Assembly (NCBI RefSeq): GCF_014279775.1
Contig: NZ_CP047961.1
Location: 1,798,001 to 1,862,000, forward strand
Length of the DNA stretch: 64,000 nucleotides
From: Synechococcus sp. PROS-9-1
Lineage (GTDB): Bacteria; Cyanobacteriota; Cyanobacteriia; PCC-6307; Cyanobiaceae
Reading direction: 5' to 3'
Shown: positions 55,301 to 63,800 of the stretch, piece by piece
Numbering within the stretch: the first letter of the stretch is position 1
Layout of the letters: each line of letters begins with the position of its first letter
The notes under the pieces: generated by a model
What the model saw: only the letters and a program-made list of their open reading frames with translations
Told to the model about the DNA's origin: nothing
Database searches by the model: none
Program-made: the position numbers and the translations under genes

Positions 55301-57777
55301 TTCTTCATCTTGCTTCTGCAGAGTTAGATTCTGGCGCCCGTGGTGAAATTGAAATTCTTGCCAATGGGCAAATTAATTATGATTCATCTAATAAGTTTGA
55401 TGAGTTGCCCCAAGGAAGTAGTGCAACTGAATCTCTGACGTATTCAGTTAGTGACCAGATGGGTTATCAGAGTGTTGGAACAGTTGATATTGTGATTACT
55501 GGTGTGAATGATGCTCCGGTTTCCAGTCGCGATATTCTTACATTCTTGGAAGATGTCAATGCGAATTCTATTTCCCAGGATGTTCTTGCTAATGATACTG
55601 ATATTGATCTCGGTGATACTGTTTTCGTTCTTGAGTACGATCAAGGATCAGTTCGCGATTCAGTGCTGTCCCTTGTTGATGGCGATCTAATTTTTAGCCC
55701 ATCTGGTTATTATGATGATCTTAAGGATGGAGAGCTTGAAAATGCTTCTTTCTCTTATGTTGTCCAAGATACATTTGGTGCGTCTTCGGATCGTACCACA
55801 GTTGATGTAACTATTACTGGTGTGAATGATACGCCATCACTCATTTCATTCAGAGATCTTTTAGTTACTGAATCGGGAGCAACAGATCAGATTGCCATTG
55901 CTGAGGTTGCTGCTGATCTCGACGAAGGAGATGTTGTTCGATTTGATGAACCCCAGCAATCGGCAGCGAATATCAAGGGCTCCAATGGTGGTCGCTTTGT
56001 TGTATCTCCAGGAGGCTCTGAGATCTCGTTTGATCCAAGTGGTGAATTTGAATATCTATCTGACGGGCAAACCGCTGTTTCTTCATACCAGTTCCGGGTC
56101 CATGATTCCTATGGTGCTAGTCAGGGTGGTTTTTTAAATGCTGTTGTAGTTGGTGAAAATGATTCTCCTGAGCTTCTCAACGATTATCCAATTATTTATC
56201 GTATTGGGGAAGATTTCTCCTCGACCACGTTAGATCTTGTCTCTGATGGTCGAGTGTTTGATGTGGACCAGGGTGATGTTCTTAAAGTAGACAAGGTTGA
56301 GGCCTCTGCACTCATCGGACTAACGCTTGATCGAACTTCCGATCTTTCTAGCCTTGTGATCAGTAAAACGTCGTCTGATCAAACATATCAGGGTGTTTTG
56401 ATTAGTGATTATGGATATGACGACTTTGATTCTTTGGATCATGGAGAGACGCTTGTTCAGGATGTGAAGTTGACGTTTATTGATGAAGCTGGCGAAACAG
56501 TTGAAGCTGCAATGAAGTTTGAAATACAGGGTCGTAATGATGCTCCAATTCGTATTGATGGTGAATTTACTTATCTTGGTTGGCAGCCTTTAACAACTCC
56601 AACACGGATAACCCAAGATCAACTTATGGATTCTGCTTTTTATGATGTAGATGATGAGCCGCTTTCTGTTTCTGAAGTCGTTATCTCCTCTGGTGGTGGC
56701 ACATTAACTGCTGTTGAGGGTGAGCAGGGAGTGTGGGATTACATGCCTGATGCGGCTGGAGATGTTTCGATTGCGTTTACTGTGACTGATGGTGATGCCG
56801 ATCTCGCTGCAGTTGCCAACATGGTTGTTGTCCCTCCTTTCCTTGGCGATGCGGGCGATCGCTATGTGATGTCTCAGTCGGATGATGGTTATTGGCAGGT
56901 TCAGGAATATGCTTCTGATCAGTTAGAAGTTGAGGTTGGAAATGCAATTACATTGAATGATGGCCGTGGTAATTCCTATGGCGATCAGTTCCTTCCCGAG
57001 GGTTATACCCCTGTAGGATTTGATGCCGTCCATGTGAGTGGTGATCCCCAATCTGATGCTGGTAGTCAGTGGAATTTCAATCTCATCTTGCGTGGTGATG
57101 ACCCGACTACGGGAGAGAGTAACTATCGGGTTCAGTCTTTTGTTGAATTGTCAGATGATGCTAATGGTCCTCGCGAGGCAACTAGCTTACGTAATGATGA
57201 GGTTCTCTCGGCTACTGATGTCGTTTTGTTAGAAACTGAACTTTTTCAGAATTACTCTGATCAAGATAATTGGAAGCAAGTAGATATGGATGGTGACGGA
57301 TATCTTGGCTTGGACTTTGCTGGTGATGTTTTGGCCCAGTCAGGTGATACTAAGGTGATTGATGCTGGCCCAGCCTTGCTCTTGCATCGTGAGCAGGTAA
57401 GTGTTGATCAGAGTGGTGAGCTTGACTATGCACCTGTTGATCTTACGAATAGCGATATGTTGACTACAGCTGATGGATCCGATGTTTTTCAAGTGGATGG
57501 CTATCAAGCAGCAGCCGTTTCGAACCTTGATGGATACGATCAAGTGATTTTTGCAGGTGGCACTGCGAGTGCACCTAATTACTCTACTCAGGCATTTGAT
57601 GAGAATGGTCAAGCTGTTGGTGTGAACCAAATCGTGAATTCACAAGATTTTGAGGATGCTACGCAACTTGGTGTGCAGGCCGACCAACAACAAGCAGCAT
57701 TTGTAGCTGATTTAGTCGCCACTGCTGATCTATCTTCTAATATTGCAGAGCAAGTAATAGAAGAGCCAAGCGGTTAA
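52339..57777 (+). CDS. Giant VCBS/cadherin-like repeat protein (1812 aa)
   Basis: The N-terminal module (YVFGGGGNDNFLASSNYTAL, then IEDLRIGSPDGVDRYEGDNG) resembles the RTX-associated SPDGxD module. About 13 repeats of roughly 100 residues follow, each with NDAP near the start, LNDTDVDQGD in the middle and FDYTVSDxxG near the end, as in VCBS/tandem-95 adhesins. A distinct C-terminal region (from about residue 1500) ends in SQDFEDATQLGVQADQQQ. Acidic, no Sec signal. It is probably a calcium-stiffened surface or matrix adhesin. ATG 52339. Confidence 0.85.
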   Translation: MALTTISNSPSVLYGSDNGESYGFAPGATYVFGGGGNDNFLASSNYTALYSGDVQDYAFTVAIEDNGNELLFIEDLRIGSPDGVDRYEGDNGSLGFGFDSNAIAANQVLDLRSAQDLKAALPSAPNNLPTAVLDTIGLSEDQALEFNVVANDIDLDSDSLRAVAIYNPPGNSGSASLDFQGDITYSAIGSFDYLSPGDTATESFTYIVSDGHAGSDEGYVDVTITGANDAPIARPDQITLSQDQARTFNPLLNDEDVDQGDSLRIVEVTGQPGNQGLVDISSDELSLTYTADGRFDDLPAGQTGFESFSYTVEDDNGARAQSEVNVTIVGNNDKPSVVDDSISLTEDQALKFDPAVNDTDVDQGQTVRPSSVTQSSGNSGVAVVDQDGSITFSAIGNFDHLGQDDSATEVFYYTGVDGYGGSDTATVSVTIQGVNDAPIAQRDQVIVGEDSNLIFNPSGNDVELDQGDNLRTVDVFNPTGNAGTAYLSSDGEAVYETNGAFEFLPVGGQATETFYYEVSDDQNSVDQGQVDITIKGVNDAPVAFPDAESVSEDQTIEIDVTQNDTDVDQGDSLNVLSVVSPSTNKGQVVFQAGRVIYNPVDRFDDIPLGGSASETFEYTVADGNGGYDTTSVTVEIQGENDAPQASSDAYPLNQGETILVDPASNDTDVDRDDLLTVTEVSSRPGSIGSVNVDPSGSVTYSASTGFESLSQDETATETFDYTVSDQNGATDQAEATVTIVGVNDTPVASDDQIVVSEEQILEAADTLLLANDTDVDHNSQLKVSGVVDDSSNNGALSYTSSSGRVVYNPVGKFDYLAEGDQEAATFTYSVSDEYGATHQAQVDVTITGVNDAPVANQDTVSVLQNGSSTFDPTENDTDVDLGDTRRVSSVSNPTENYGTAVLDPVTARVTYSTGPGFDSLAHNEQASETFGYTVEDRFNGTDQGNVVVTVTGVNDAPEAVDDVQYISEDSSKAFDPTLNDRDVDNGDVLHLASAELDSGARGEIEILANGQINYDSSNKFDELPQGSSATESLTYSVSDQMGYQSVGTVDIVITGVNDAPVSSRDILTFLEDVNANSISQDVLANDTDIDLGDTVFVLEYDQGSVRDSVLSLVDGDLIFSPSGYYDDLKDGELENASFSYVVQDTFGASSDRTTVDVTITGVNDTPSLISFRDLLVTESGATDQIAIAEVAADLDEGDVVRFDEPQQSAANIKGSNGGRFVVSPGGSEISFDPSGEFEYLSDGQTAVSSYQFRVHDSYGASQGGFLNAVVVGENDSPELLNDYPIIYRIGEDFSSTTLDLVSDGRVFDVDQGDVLKVDKVEASALIGLTLDRTSDLSSLVISKTSSDQTYQGVLISDYGYDDFDSLDHGETLVQDVKLTFIDEAGETVEAAMKFEIQGRNDAPIRIDGEFTYLGWQPLTTPTRITQDQLMDSAFYDVDDEPLSVSEVVISSGGGTLTAVEGEQGVWDYMPDAAGDVSIAFTVTDGDADLAAVANMVVVPPFLGDAGDRYVMSQSDDGYWQVQEYASDQLEVEVGNAITLNDGRGNSYGDQFLPEGYTPVGFDAVHVSGDPQSDAGSQWNFNLILRGDDPTTGESNYRVQSFVELSDDANGPREATSLRNDEVLSATDVVLLETELFQNYSDQDNWKQVDMDGDGYLGLDFAGDVLAQSGDTKVIDAGPALLLHREQVSVDQSGELDYAPVDLTNSDMLTTADGSDVFQVDGYQAAAVSNLDGYDQVIFAGGTASAPNYSTQAFDENGQAVGVNQIVNSQDFEDATQLGVQADQQQAAFVADLVATADLSSNIAEQVIEEPSG

Positions 57778-58091
57778 CCTCTAATTGGTTCTAGGATAAG
57801 GAGCATTTGCTGTCTTGAGATATTACATAACCATATGTCTTCTTCCGGACTTAGCTCGTTTGAATGCAGGATTCTACCATTGCTGTCTATTGCCACGATT
57901 CCTTTGATTACACTTGCTTGTATTGGTTTTAGTTCTGGGCGTTCATTTGATAGGGCTCTCATTAGAACCTGTGGATCTTCTGGTAATGGCGTCTCTGAAA
58001 ATTCGGTAATCAATGATTCGCCATCACCTAAATTCCAACACAGCACTCTGAGCTGCCATATTACTTTCCAGGATATTTCGCGCTGCATCAT
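57774..58091 (-). CDS. Companion protein of the solenoid operon (105 aa)
   Basis: A soluble mixed alpha/beta protein: WQLRVLCWNLGDGESLITEF, later PIQASVIKGIVAIDSNGRIL and WLCNISRQQMLLILEPIRG. Its composition is normal, unlike its huge neighbours. The ATG lies 13 bp after the stop of the 924-aa RTX gene on the same strand, so it is probably the last gene of that operon. Its own stop overlaps the convergent giant gene by 4 bp. Family not recognised; an export or maturation helper is possible. Confidence 0.6.
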   Translation of the reverse strand: MMQREISWKVIWQLRVLCWNLGDGESLITEFSETPLPEDPQVLMRALSNERPELKPIQASVIKGIVAIDSNGRILHSNELSPEEDIWLCNISRQQMLLILEPIRG

Positions 58092-58104
58092 TGCTTGGCT
58101 GTGA

Positions 58105-60879
58105 CTACTCTATTGCTACGCTACCAGAAGCTAAAGTCTCATCTGAGTTTACAGCAGAGTCCGGAATTGCTGCAGATACTCCCTCATTGCTGGAGCTATC
58201 TTGTTGTGTACTTGTAGCGGTTTGGCTTCCAAGTTGTGTCGCCTCGCTGAAGGATTGTGAGCTTGCGATTTGTTCAGTGCTTACTGTTTGCTCGCTAATT
58301 TGTATGCTCTCGGTTGTAATGTCAGCGACGTTCCCGTCTTGGCTTAAGTTGGCGATCGTACGTGAGCCCTGACTCCAATCGCCGTTGGAGTCAAAGAGTA
58401 GATCGCCAGTATCTGTTGCATAAGCTAATCGTGCGTTTGTGACTGTACCCATCGACAGGATGTTGCCCATCGTGTCAACGATCATTGATTGATTCATATC
58501 GGCAGAGCCGTCATTTGTAATCTCGTTTGTAGTGACGAACTCGAGCACTGTTCCTTCGTCCAGACCTAATAGATTGTTGCTGATTACAACAGAATCTCCT
58601 TCCGCTGCATTGAAGTCGTTGATTTGATCACTGCCCCTGAGCAAATCGACTGACTTGTACACAAATTGATCGGCGCCAGCACCACCTTCGAGCACATCAT
58701 CACCAACTCCTCCATGGATGAGATCATCGCCAGATCCCCCTTGAAGTTGATCATTGCCAACTCCACCATGAAGCTCAGTATTGCTTGATGTACCAGTCAC
58801 GCTCAGTTGATCAGCCCCAATTCCACCATCGAGGATCGAATCTTCACTCGCTTCTAGTGTGATCGCGTCATCGCCAATGCCTGTTTCGAAGCTGCTGTTG
58901 CTAGCCCCGCCTGTGATTTGATCATTGCCGACTCCCGTATCCACGTTGCTGTCTACAAATCCACTGGTTTTTGACAGGCCATCACCACTTGCATTGCCGA
59001 TGACAACGTCATTACCTGTGCCGGTAATCACAGTTGAATTGATCATTCCACCGCCTTCTACATCCAAACTGCCCTCTTCATTGAGCATTTCAAATTGGTT
59101 GATTGCGCTTTTGGCTGTTCCTTCAACATGGTCATCGCCTGAGCTTGTTGTAATTGATGCATTGCGCATTCCAATGCTGGCCAGGCTGTCGATCTCTTGG
59201 CTTTCCATGCCTTCCCAGCCACCCAGATCAACGCTGAGATCAGCGTTTCCACGAATGGTGCTTCCTTGCTGATCGTTGCTGCGAACATTGGTGTCTTCGA
59301 TTGCGATTGCTGAAGCAGTCACTTCACGAAGATCGTCTGCACCGCTTACGTTGCTTCCCAGATCCGTAGCGCTAATGCTTGCATCGGCTTCCGCACCGAT
59401 GGTGTTGTTGGTGCCGTTGCTCGTGATGTTTGCATTTTCGATGCCAACAGATTCTGCGGTGATGTTTCCTAGAACCATTTCAGCATTGTTGTCGCCAATA
59501 ACATTGGCTTCTGCGCTTACATTTGCGAAGGGATTGCCTGAAACAGTGATTGCTTCAGTTGCATTATCGGTTCCCTGTAGTCCGTAGGCGGTTGCGTCTG
59601 CTTCGATGGTGGAGATGATCTCTGCATTGCTTTGTGCTTCTGCAGTTGCATCGATGTTCAAGGCGATATCTCCTTCGCCATCGGTCGTGACGCTCACGTT
59701 TTGGAAGCCAATAGCAACAGCATCGGCATCAGCTTCTGAACCAAGTGCGCCTTCTGCATCGGCACTCGCAAAGGCATCAATATCGACGCTGCCTCCATTG
59801 GTGCTTGTTAACTGCAGCAAGCCTGGTGCATCTGCATTCAGGAGTGCATCCAGTGATCCTTCATGTTCTATAGCGATTGCATTGGCTTGTGCCACGGCAT
59901 CCGCAACATTGTCTTCTGTGAGGTTGAAGGCCTGATCCACAGCTTCTGCCATGGCTTCGGCACTTAAATCAAAACTGCCACCTGCTTTTAAAAGATCATT
60001 GTCTGTTTGGATAGCCAGGGCATCGGTGATGGCCTCTGCACCTGTAAAAACGTTTGGATCATCGGCACCATGAAGGGTGATCGTGATTGTTTCTACTTGT
60101 CCGTCTGTTGTTTTAACCTCAAAATTCTCGACAACGGTTTGGCCTGTGCCAAGCGAATCGAATAGATCGCTTTCACTGTCAGGGGTGTAAACCCACTCGA
60201 CATCGTTTGTGTTTCCCCCTGCAAAACTAAAGGTGCCATAGTCGCCTTGGACTCCGTCGTAGGCGAGAAGTTTTGTGCCCGCTGGTTTGTCGGGCGCATC
60301 GGTAACATCGGGATCATTAATGGTGACGATCCCGCGTTGGCTGTTGCTGATGCCTTCGATTAACTGTCCCGTTAATACGCCGTCAATGCTTGAAAGGTCA
60401 TCTTCTCCGCTGACGGAAATGTCAATCTGATATTCAGCGCCTTGGCTATCTTCAATCAGATAACTGTCTATTGCGTATTCGCCGCTGTCCAGACTTCGTC
60501 CAGGCTGGTAGCTCCATGAACTGAATCCATTGTTGTCTGGAGCTGTGATGCTGAAGGCGCCCAGGCTACTTGGTTGGTAACTCTCAGGTTGTAAATCTGC
60601 CCAACCCTCTCCGTCAACATCGTTAAAGCTTAATGAGCCTGTGCGACCATTAACCTCACTTTCACTGACATTAAGTACAAGCTTTGGTAGAGAGTCTGCT
60701 GATTCAGCGTCATCCTGATCTCCTGTCTCGAGAGGAACAATTATTGATCCATTAATGCTTTCGCTTTCTGCTTGGATTGCGGCAATCGCATTGTTTACGT
60801 AATTATTATTCGCTTCCTGTGGATCCTCCACAGTTGTGGGATCTTCGCTGGTTTGGTTGGCTAGTGGTGTTTGAGTCAT
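58105..60879 (-). CDS. RTX protein with VCBS-like and solenoid domains (924 aa)
   Basis: The N-terminal third has two VCBS-type units (FNDVDGEGWADLQPESYQPS, YTPDSESDLFDSLGTGQTVV). The middle third is an Ala/Asn-rich solenoid (AEANVIGDNNAEMVLGNITA, VGIENANITSNGTNNTIG). RTX repeats (LHGGVGNDQLQGGSGDDLIH) and a C-terminal domain (LRGSDQINDFNAAEGDSVVI, LLFDSNGDWSQGSRTIANL) complete it. The tail contains SQSFSEATQLGSQTATSTQQ, similar to the end of the giant VCBS protein. Exported by type I secretion by inference. ATG 60879. Confidence 0.85.
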   Translation of the reverse strand: MTQTPLANQTSEDPTTVEDPQEANNNYVNNAIAAIQAESESINGSIIVPLETGDQDDAESADSLPKLVLNVSESEVNGRTGSLSFNDVDGEGWADLQPESYQPSSLGAFSITAPDNNGFSSWSYQPGRSLDSGEYAIDSYLIEDSQGAEYQIDISVSGEDDLSSIDGVLTGQLIEGISNSQRGIVTINDPDVTDAPDKPAGTKLLAYDGVQGDYGTFSFAGGNTNDVEWVYTPDSESDLFDSLGTGQTVVENFEVKTTDGQVETITITLHGADDPNVFTGAEAITDALAIQTDNDLLKAGGSFDLSAEAMAEAVDQAFNLTEDNVADAVAQANAIAIEHEGSLDALLNADAPGLLQLTSTNGGSVDIDAFASADAEGALGSEADADAVAIGFQNVSVTTDGEGDIALNIDATAEAQSNAEIISTIEADATAYGLQGTDNATEAITVSGNPFANVSAEANVIGDNNAEMVLGNITAESVGIENANITSNGTNNTIGAEADASISATDLGSNVSGADDLREVTASAIAIEDTNVRSNDQQGSTIRGNADLSVDLGGWEGMESQEIDSLASIGMRNASITTSSGDDHVEGTAKSAINQFEMLNEEGSLDVEGGGMINSTVITGTGNDVVIGNASGDGLSKTSGFVDSNVDTGVGNDQITGGASNSSFETGIGDDAITLEASEDSILDGGIGADQLSVTGTSSNTELHGGVGNDQLQGGSGDDLIHGGVGDDVLEGGAGADQFVYKSVDLLRGSDQINDFNAAEGDSVVISNNLLGLDEGTVLEFVTTNEITNDGSADMNQSMIVDTMGNILSMGTVTNARLAYATDTGDLLFDSNGDWSQGSRTIANLSQDGNVADITTESIQISEQTVSTEQIASSQSFSEATQLGSQTATSTQQDSSSNEGVSAAIPDSAVNSDETLASGSVAIE

Positions 60880-60916
60880 GGGTTTGTTGGTTAAGGGTCA
60901 GTGTTCAACAGTTCGC

Positions 60917-63526
60917 TTAGCTTTCTGTGCTGCTGCTGGCCCTTATGACCACGTTGGAGCTGAAGCTCGCATCCCCCTCCACATCGAGGGCGTCGACCTC
61001 GATGCCTACGGCTGTGAGTTTTTCATCCACCGTGGCGATTCCTTGAACGGATGAAGCTTCAGTGAAGCTCGTGTGGCTCATCACTGAGCTCACGGAGACA
61101 TCTCCGGCCACATCATTGTGATCACCGATGAAGCCAATGCCTAGTAAGGATTGGTTGGTGCTTGCTGTTGCATTCCCTTTTACTGATTCTGCTGTTGTGT
61201 TGAAATCATCCAGCAAAACGGAGGTGAAGGTGGCATCACTTTCCAGATCTAAGCCGTTGAGTTGCATGCCAGCCAGGCTGTAGGCCTCGCCTAATCCTGC
61301 GTTATTGCTGCTGGTTGCATCTCCCTCAACGTTGTCCGCATTGATGTTGACTTTCGCTGAGGTTTGTGTTGTGAAGTTGGCATTTCCGCCGACCTCGAGT
61401 GCATCGCTGATTTCGAGGCTGAGCACAGAGAGGTCTGTGGTGGCCTTCGCTTCGCCGCTGCTGTTGGTTTCAGCAGAGATGTTGGAGACATCGATCAATC
61501 CAATGCTTTGAATGTTTGCTTCTCCGCCAATGCTGGCGTTTTCCATTTGCAGGCCTAGCGCTTCTAGGTCTGCAACAGCAATCGCATCGCCATCGGTATT
61601 GCTCGCAATGACGTCGGTTTGCAAGCCACCTGTGGCACTCAGGTTTGCATTGCCTGCTGCGTCGAGGCCAAGATTGTTGGCACGGTTCTCGAGATTGATT
61701 GCCTCTGCTTTGAGGTTTGCAGTAGCAGTTGCGTGATCCGAAACGCCGTCTCCATTGCCATCAATCCCGTCGCCAACTGTGGTTGCAGTGATGCTGCCTG
61801 TGTTGATGGCTGTTGAGGTGACATCAAACTCAGCTTCTGATTCAAAGGCGCTCTGGTAAACACCGATGGCTTCGCTGATGCTGATTGCTTCAGCAGATTC
61901 GCCGATGCTTTCTGCCGTTGCATCGCCGTCACTGTTTGTGGCTGCTGTGATGGTGGTGTCACCACCAACGCGGATTACGCTGTTGTCCACTGCAATATTT
62001 CGCATTGCGGTGGCTTCGCTACCCACCATGGCAACGGCATCGTCGTGGGTTGAGGTGGCATCAACCGTGGAGCTGCTGCTGTTGGTGGCTTTAACGGTGG
62101 CTTGATCGCCTACCTGCAGGTTGTAGGTCTGTAAACCAACGCGGTTGGCGCCGAGAACTTGGGATGTGGCTTCACCTTCGGTGGAGTCTGCAGTGGTGTT
62201 TGTGGTGTTGGCTACTTGGCCAGTGACATTGGCAGCGCCATTAACGACCAGGCTTTGCAGGTCAACACCAAATTGATCGCCACCCGCATTTGACCCTGCC
62301 GTTGCGTTGGCATTGCCTTCAGCACTCTGGGCCGCAACCGTGCTGTTGTTGCTGACGGTGCCTGTGACTGTGCCACTGCCCTGAACGTTCAGCTGTGCTG
62401 TTGGGTTGTTTTCGTGACTGATGCCTTTGCTGCTTTTGACCCCAGCTCTTGCATTGACATCGCCACCGCTGACATTGGTTGCGTTGGTGTTGGTGGTAAG
62501 GGCAACGGAGCCGCTGACGGCGGCGTCGCCACCCACATTGACCGTTGAATTTCCAAGCCGTGCACCGTCAATGACATCAACGTCATTGGTGGCTGAGGCC
62601 ACACCCGTTGTGGTGTTGGCTTGAGCCGTGGTGTTGAGGGTGGTTTCAGCATTGATGGTGGCATCAGAGCTGAGATTTTGAACGCGACCAGCGGCGGCCT
62701 CGGGGTCTTCTGTGTTTTCAGTTGTGCTGCTTCCATTCTCAGCCGTGCTGGCTGCATCTTCAGCTGTACTGGTTGGTTCTGTTGAAGTGAGCTCGAGTGC
62801 TGCAATGTCGACGGCCCTGTTGCTGGCATCCGCTGACCCTGTGGTGGCAGCAGCATTTGCGTTGGTGCTTGTGCCTACGGTTGCATTGATGTTGGCGTTG
62901 TCGCCAGCACTAACGCTGTCGAGTCGGGTGCCTCGGGATGTGGTGACCGTATTGCTGGCAGTGGCACCGTCTTCAGCCTTTGTGTCTGCGGTGGCATTGG
63001 TGACTGCCGCTGTGGTGTTGAGGGTATTGCTAGCGGCACCCGTAAGGGTGAGTTCTCCTTCTGCTGTAGTGGTTGCAGCATCAATACCAACGGTTTCGCC
63101 AAGGTTTGTCGCCGCCTTGGAATCGCCGCCTGTGGTGGCACTATCGGCTTGAAGCTCGGTGGTAACGGTGCCATTGATGGTGTTGCTGCCACCAACTGCA
63201 ATGGTTTCTGCTTCAAGGGCTGTGCTGCGATCAACGCTGCTTGTTGAGGTGCCATCACCGGTGACTCCAGTGGCGTCGGCATTCACCTTCAGCAGGTTCT
63301 CGACATCCACCGTGGCGCTACCGCCAACATCGAGATCGTCTGTTTTGAGGCCTTCGGCGATTTTTAGATGCGAATCGGCGTCGCTTGTTCCTTCTGTTGA
63401 GGACGCTGCAGCGGAAATTTCGGCGTCAATCCCCGATTCGAGCGAAGCGTCTGCGCTGACTTCAAGAGAGTCAGCAACGAGACCCTGAACTAGCTCGATC
63501 TCCTGCCTAGATGTGGAGTCAGCCAT
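60917..63526 (-). CDS. Large Ala/Asn/Thr/Ser-rich solenoid protein (869 aa)
   Basis: Built almost entirely of a degenerate repeat of about 44 residues with a VGG-x-A core and an AEGDAxA-like element (ASIGGEANIQSIGLIDVSNI, EVGGNANFTTQTSAKVNINA). No Cys or Trp is visible, aromatics are rare and the protein is acidic. There is no Sec signal, no RTX nonapeptide and no recognisable secretion tail. ATG 63526 is preferred; ATG 63550 adds eight residues. First gene of a minus-strand operon with the 58105 and 57774 genes. I know no described family; a beta-solenoid is inferred. Confidence 0.75.
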   Translation of the reverse strand: MADSTSRQEIELVQGLVADSLEVSADASLESGIDAEISAAASSTEGTSDADSHLKIAEGLKTDDLDVGGSATVDVENLLKVNADATGVTGDGTSTSSVDRSTALEAETIAVGGSNTINGTVTTELQADSATTGGDSKAATNLGETVGIDAATTTAEGELTLTGAASNTLNTTAAVTNATADTKAEDGATASNTVTTSRGTRLDSVSAGDNANINATVGTSTNANAAATTGSADASNRAVDIAALELTSTEPTSTAEDAASTAENGSSTTENTEDPEAAAGRVQNLSSDATINAETTLNTTAQANTTTGVASATNDVDVIDGARLGNSTVNVGGDAAVSGSVALTTNTNATNVSGGDVNARAGVKSSKGISHENNPTAQLNVQGSGTVTGTVSNNSTVAAQSAEGNANATAGSNAGGDQFGVDLQSLVVNGAANVTGQVANTTNTTADSTEGEATSQVLGANRVGLQTYNLQVGDQATVKATNSSSSTVDATSTHDDAVAMVGSEATAMRNIAVDNSVIRVGGDTTITAATNSDGDATAESIGESAEAISISEAIGVYQSAFESEAEFDVTSTAINTGSITATTVGDGIDGNGDGVSDHATATANLKAEAINLENRANNLGLDAAGNANLSATGGLQTDVIASNTDGDAIAVADLEALGLQMENASIGGEANIQSIGLIDVSNISAETNSSGEAKATTDLSVLSLEISDALEVGGNANFTTQTSAKVNINADNVEGDATSSNNAGLGEAYSLAGMQLNGLDLESDATFTSVLLDDFNTTAESVKGNATASTNQSLLGIGFIGDHNDVAGDVSVSSVMSHTSFTEASSVQGIATVDEKLTAVGIEVDALDVEGDASFSSNVVIRASSSTES

Positions 63527-63703
63527 CGAATGCGGGGGCAGCACGCCCAATTGGTTGCTCTTAATTTAGAGCCAAGGGAGCAACATTTTCAGCATGCCTC
63601 TTGCATATTCTTTTCAATGGATTGAAGAATCACAGTCCAGAACAGGAGTTTGGGATTGTTAAGTATTACTTATTCAAGGAATGGTATTTACTGAGATACA
63701 CCA

Positions 63704-63712
63704 AGCAATACA
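63704..63712 (-). promoter_or_regulatory. Shared island word TGTATTGCT upstream of solenoid operon
   Basis: TGTATTGCT read on the minus strand, about 180 bases upstream of the 63526 start, in the same orientation relative to its gene as the copy before the 44191 gene. Confidence 0.4.
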
Positions 63713-63755
63713 AGAAGTTTGTATGTCTTGGTATTTATTTGTATGTAAGGCCAAT

Positions 63756-63780
63756 AAAAAACGCCCCCAGATGGAGGCGT
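63756..63780 (-). terminator. Terminator of the edge gene
   Basis: Minus-strand stem ACGCC(T)CC/GG(G)GGCGT around ATCT, followed by T6. It lies just after the stop at 63801. Confidence 0.75.
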
Positions 63781-63800
63781 GAAGACTTTTTTTGACGCCT

